In this document: piece by piece, positions 62,290 to 64,000 of the stretch
Position numbering within the stretch: the stretch's first letter is position 1
How the letters are laid out: each line of letters starts with the position of its first letter
Assembly: GCA_964594045.1 (NCBI GenBank)
Contig: CAZQKR010000022.1
Span: 1-64,000, forward strand
Length of the DNA: 64,000 nucleotides
Source of the DNA: UBA2365 sp964594045
GTDB lineage: Bacteria > Bacteroidota > Bacteroidia > Chitinophagales > Saprospiraceae
Reading direction: 5' to 3'
Made by a program: the position numbers and the translations under genes
The notes under the pieces: generated by a model
Database searches by the model: none
Seen by the model: the letters and a program-made list of their open reading frames with translations, nothing else
Told to the model about the DNA's origin: nothing

Positions 62290-63244
62290 ACACTTTATCT
62301 GTCAGTTCACGGTATTCCTTTTCCACTTTGCTTTGTGCTGTGATCCCGCCTCCGCTTCTGAAAAACAGCTGATCATTATCCTGTTCGATGTATCGGATCA
62401 TCACAGCGCTGTCCAGTGAATATCCGTCAAAATATCCAAAAACACCGGTGTAATATCCCCTCGGCCCCATTTCAGCCGAAGAGATGATCTCAACAGTTTT
62501 CATTTTGGGTGCACCGGAAACTGATCCCGCCGGAAGCATGCTGAACAATATATCCCCTATCCTGTTGTTCCATCGGGGTTCAAGATCACCTTTGATTTCA
62601 GAACTGGTTTGATAAAGTCCGCCGGATGCAGTGCCTATTTTTTCCAGATAACGGAATCGTGTCACTTCGATATGATCAGCTACAATGGCAAGGTCGTTCC
62701 TCATCAGATCCACGATGGTGTAGTGTTCTGACAATTCCTTTTGATCGTTCAGCAATTTGTCTGCAGCATCCGGAGTGGACGCATCTACGGTACCTTTCAT
62801 CGGAAAAGTAAAAATTTGGTCGTGTTTGATCTTTATAAAGGTCTCCGGGGAAAAAACCAGAAAATTACCGGGAAAACACAATTTATACTTCGCTTTGCTG
62901 GTCTGGAAAAGCGATTCCATGGATTGGTCGGTTTTGATGAGTGTGGGATAAGTCAGGTTGAGCAAATATGAGTTGCCATGCAGTATATGCTTCATGACCA
63001 ATTCAAAGCCCTTTTCATAGACCAGGAAAGGGATGGGCGTTTTTTCCCACTCAAAAGGAAGTTCCGGAAGGGGTGAATCAGGCAATTTTTGCAGGCCATT
63101 GATATCAAAATACAAGTGATCAGTCATCGCTTCAGGGATGGTCAAAACCTTAGGTTTCACCATTTCAAAATCGATGACAAAGAGGAACGGGGTGCGCTTT
63201 GTCCCAAGTGCGTTCATCCTTTTCTGTGCTGCTGACTTATCCAT
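62273..63244 (-). CDS. pabB: Aminodeoxychorismate synthase component I
   Basis: A 323-residue chorismate-binding enzyme that aminates chorismate, with ammonia from the PabA glutaminase. The chorismate-binding C-terminal domain is intact: FTFPMKGT, DLMRNDLAIVADHIEVTRF, GTASGGLYQTSSEIKG, LPAGSVSGAPKMKTVEII, GPRGYYTGVFGYF and FRSGGGITAQSKVEKEYRE. The usual N-terminal region is shortened, as in small PabB proteins. Start ATG 63244 is used instead of the TTG at 63253; a TATATTTG on the minus strand (63251-63258) ends 6 bp before it. It overlaps the pabC-like gene by 17 bp. Confidence 0.92.
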   Translation of the reverse strand: MDKSAAQKRMNALGTKRTPFLFVIDFEMVKPKVLTIPEAMTDHLYFDINGLQKLPDSPLPELPFEWEKTPIPFLVYEKGFELVMKHILHGNSYLLNLTYPTLIKTDQSMESLFQTSKAKYKLCFPGNFLVFSPETFIKIKHDQIFTFPMKGTVDASTPDAADKLLNDQKELSEHYTIVDLMRNDLAIVADHIEVTRFRYLEKIGTASGGLYQTSSEIKGDLEPRWNNRIGDILFSMLPAGSVSGAPKMKTVEIISSAEMGPRGYYTGVFGYFDGYSLDSAVMIRYIEQDNDQLFFRSGGGITAQSKVEKEYRELTDKVYVPIS

Positions 63245-63250
63245 CGCCTG

Positions 63251-63258
63251 CAAATATA
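63251..63258 (-). promoter_or_regulatory. Candidate -7 element of pabB (TATATTTG)
   Basis: Exact TAnnTTTG on the minus strand, 6 bp from the ATG, suggesting a nearly leaderless transcript. No well-spaced TTG was found, so this is tentative. Confidence 0.35.
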
Positions 63259-63605
63259 TATCAAGTTGTGTGATTTCCGGATACCTGTAAAGATTTGGTC
63301 ACTAAATGAATTGAACAGCATCTCACATTTTAAAATAACCATTAAATATAATATTTCCACTTAAAATAGACACATCAGGTAATCACTTAAAGTAGATCAA
63401 ATACAAATACATTGACCAGGTCAAAAAAACATTTGAGCCTATTTGTGAAAACAATTTGAGCAATTTGTGGAGTAAAATTACTGAATCTAATTATGCTCTG
63501 TCATTATGATGGTCACTTTACGTAATAAAATCTGTCCTCCAATAAATATTCAGCCATTTGAACTAAAACACATTCTGTAACGTTCATAGATTTTTGCCGG
63601 AAAAG
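63259..63605. other. Intergenic between divergent pabB and pabA-like genes
   Basis: About 350 bp of AT-rich DNA holding the divergent promoters. A minus-strand frame from 63513 to 63809 is antisense to the pabA-like gene and not accepted. Confidence 0.45.
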
Positions 63606-64000
63606 ATGAGTGTACTGATCATTGATAACAAAGATTCCTTTACTTTCAACCTCGTGGAGTTGTTTCGCAGCATTCAGGCTGAAGAGCCTATAGTGATCAG
63701 CTATGAGGAGATCCATCTTGAAGAATGGCAAAAGCATCCTTTCCTGGTCATTTCGCCCGGGCCGGGTCTGCCGGAAGATTTCCCCAAATATCAGGATCTG
63801 ATAGGTCATTTATTGCCGGGGCAATCATTGCTTGGCGTATGCATGGGGCATGAGATCATTGCCTGTCATTTTGGCGGAGGATTGGAACAAATGGAGGGTG
63901 TTTCCCACGGAATCGCAGGCGAGATTGTTACTACTGCCACTAATGAAAGTATGTTCTCCGGTTTGGAAGAACCCATCAAGGTCGGTTTGTATCACTCCTG
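63606..64000 (+). CDS. pabA: Glutamine amidotransferase, PabA/TrpG type, truncated by the window end
   Basis: The first 131 residues of a class I glutamine amidotransferase; the 3' end is outside the window. MSVLIIDNKDSFTFNLVELF is the typical N-terminus, VISPGPGLPED the oxyanion segment, and the nucleophile Cys is in LLGVCMGHEIIACHFGG (about residue 80), where most family members have GVCLGHQ. The YHS of the later motif is at the edge (GLYHS). The divergent pabB suggests it supplies ammonia for aminodeoxychorismate rather than anthranilate, but TrpG activity is possible because such subunits are often shared. Confidence 0.85.
   Translation, partial: MSVLIIDNKDSFTFNLVELFRSIQAEEPIVISYEEIHLEEWQKHPFLVISPGPGLPEDFPKYQDLIGHLLPGQSLLGVCMGHEIIACHFGGGLEQMEGVSHGIAGEIVTTATNESMFSGLEEPIKVGLYHS

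Overview
The window reads as chromosomal DNA of a moderately AT-rich Bacteroidota, most likely a Saprospiria-type heterotroph. Supporting signs are a SusC/SusD pair, type IX secretion (T9SS) sorting domains of both type A and type B, a very large Cys-rich surface protein with P-domain, dockerin-like and cohesin-like modules, many small lipoproteins, and several promoters of the Bacteroidota form TTG-N17-21-TAnnTTTG. The assignment is inference; no rRNA or other phylogenetic marker is present. I found no tRNA, rRNA, CRISPR array, prophage or intact insertion sequence.

Layout. 1-7 kb: a lipoprotein, then two GH13 amylase-family lipoproteins embedded among three families of palindromic intergenic repeats. 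7-10 kb: a degenerate KdsB-like protein, a LysM/double-psi-barrel cell-wall protein and a class I PPK2 polyphosphate kinase. 10-19.5 kb, all minus strand: a sugar nucleotidyltransferase, a dihydroorotase-like protein lacking metal ligands, a BatA/vWA membrane protein, a cysteine-synthase-like PLP enzyme, a KtrA/KtrB-type potassium uptake pair and a KAS III-like ketosynthase. 20-29 kb: a sialidase-fold T9SS protein, a START-like protein, a MerR regulator and the 1957-residue surface protein, preceded by a candidate sigma-54 promoter. 29-41 kb: an M16 protease, a GT4 glycosyltransferase, a LolD-type ATPase, a small transaldolase, the SRP RNA with its own promoter, a degenerate carbamoyltransferase, a T9SS type B protein and a phosphohexomutase.

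41-51 kb is a compact polysaccharide utilization locus. SusC, SusD and a surface lipoprotein form one minus-strand operon with a terminator. A divergent NUDIX/winged-helix regulator follows, then a GH3 beta-glucosidase. Two related palindromic sites lie in the regulator/susC intergenic region and are the best candidate operators. A 227-bp element with terminal inverted repeats and a 9-bp target duplication lies between the regulator and the glucosidase.

51-64 kb: a PlsC-like acyltransferase divergent from miaA (TTG start), an S28/S37-type peptidase, a LolA-like protein, a 59-residue winged-helix protein with its own promoter and terminator, a TamB-like protein, and a p-aminobenzoate cluster (pabC-like and pabB on minus, pabA-like on plus running off the window).

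Most genes are ordinary. The less ordinary signals are the palindromic repeat families, the short inverted-repeat element, the putative regulator operators, and three enzyme homologues (KdsB-, dihydroorotase- and carbamoyltransferase-like) that have lost canonical active-site motifs.
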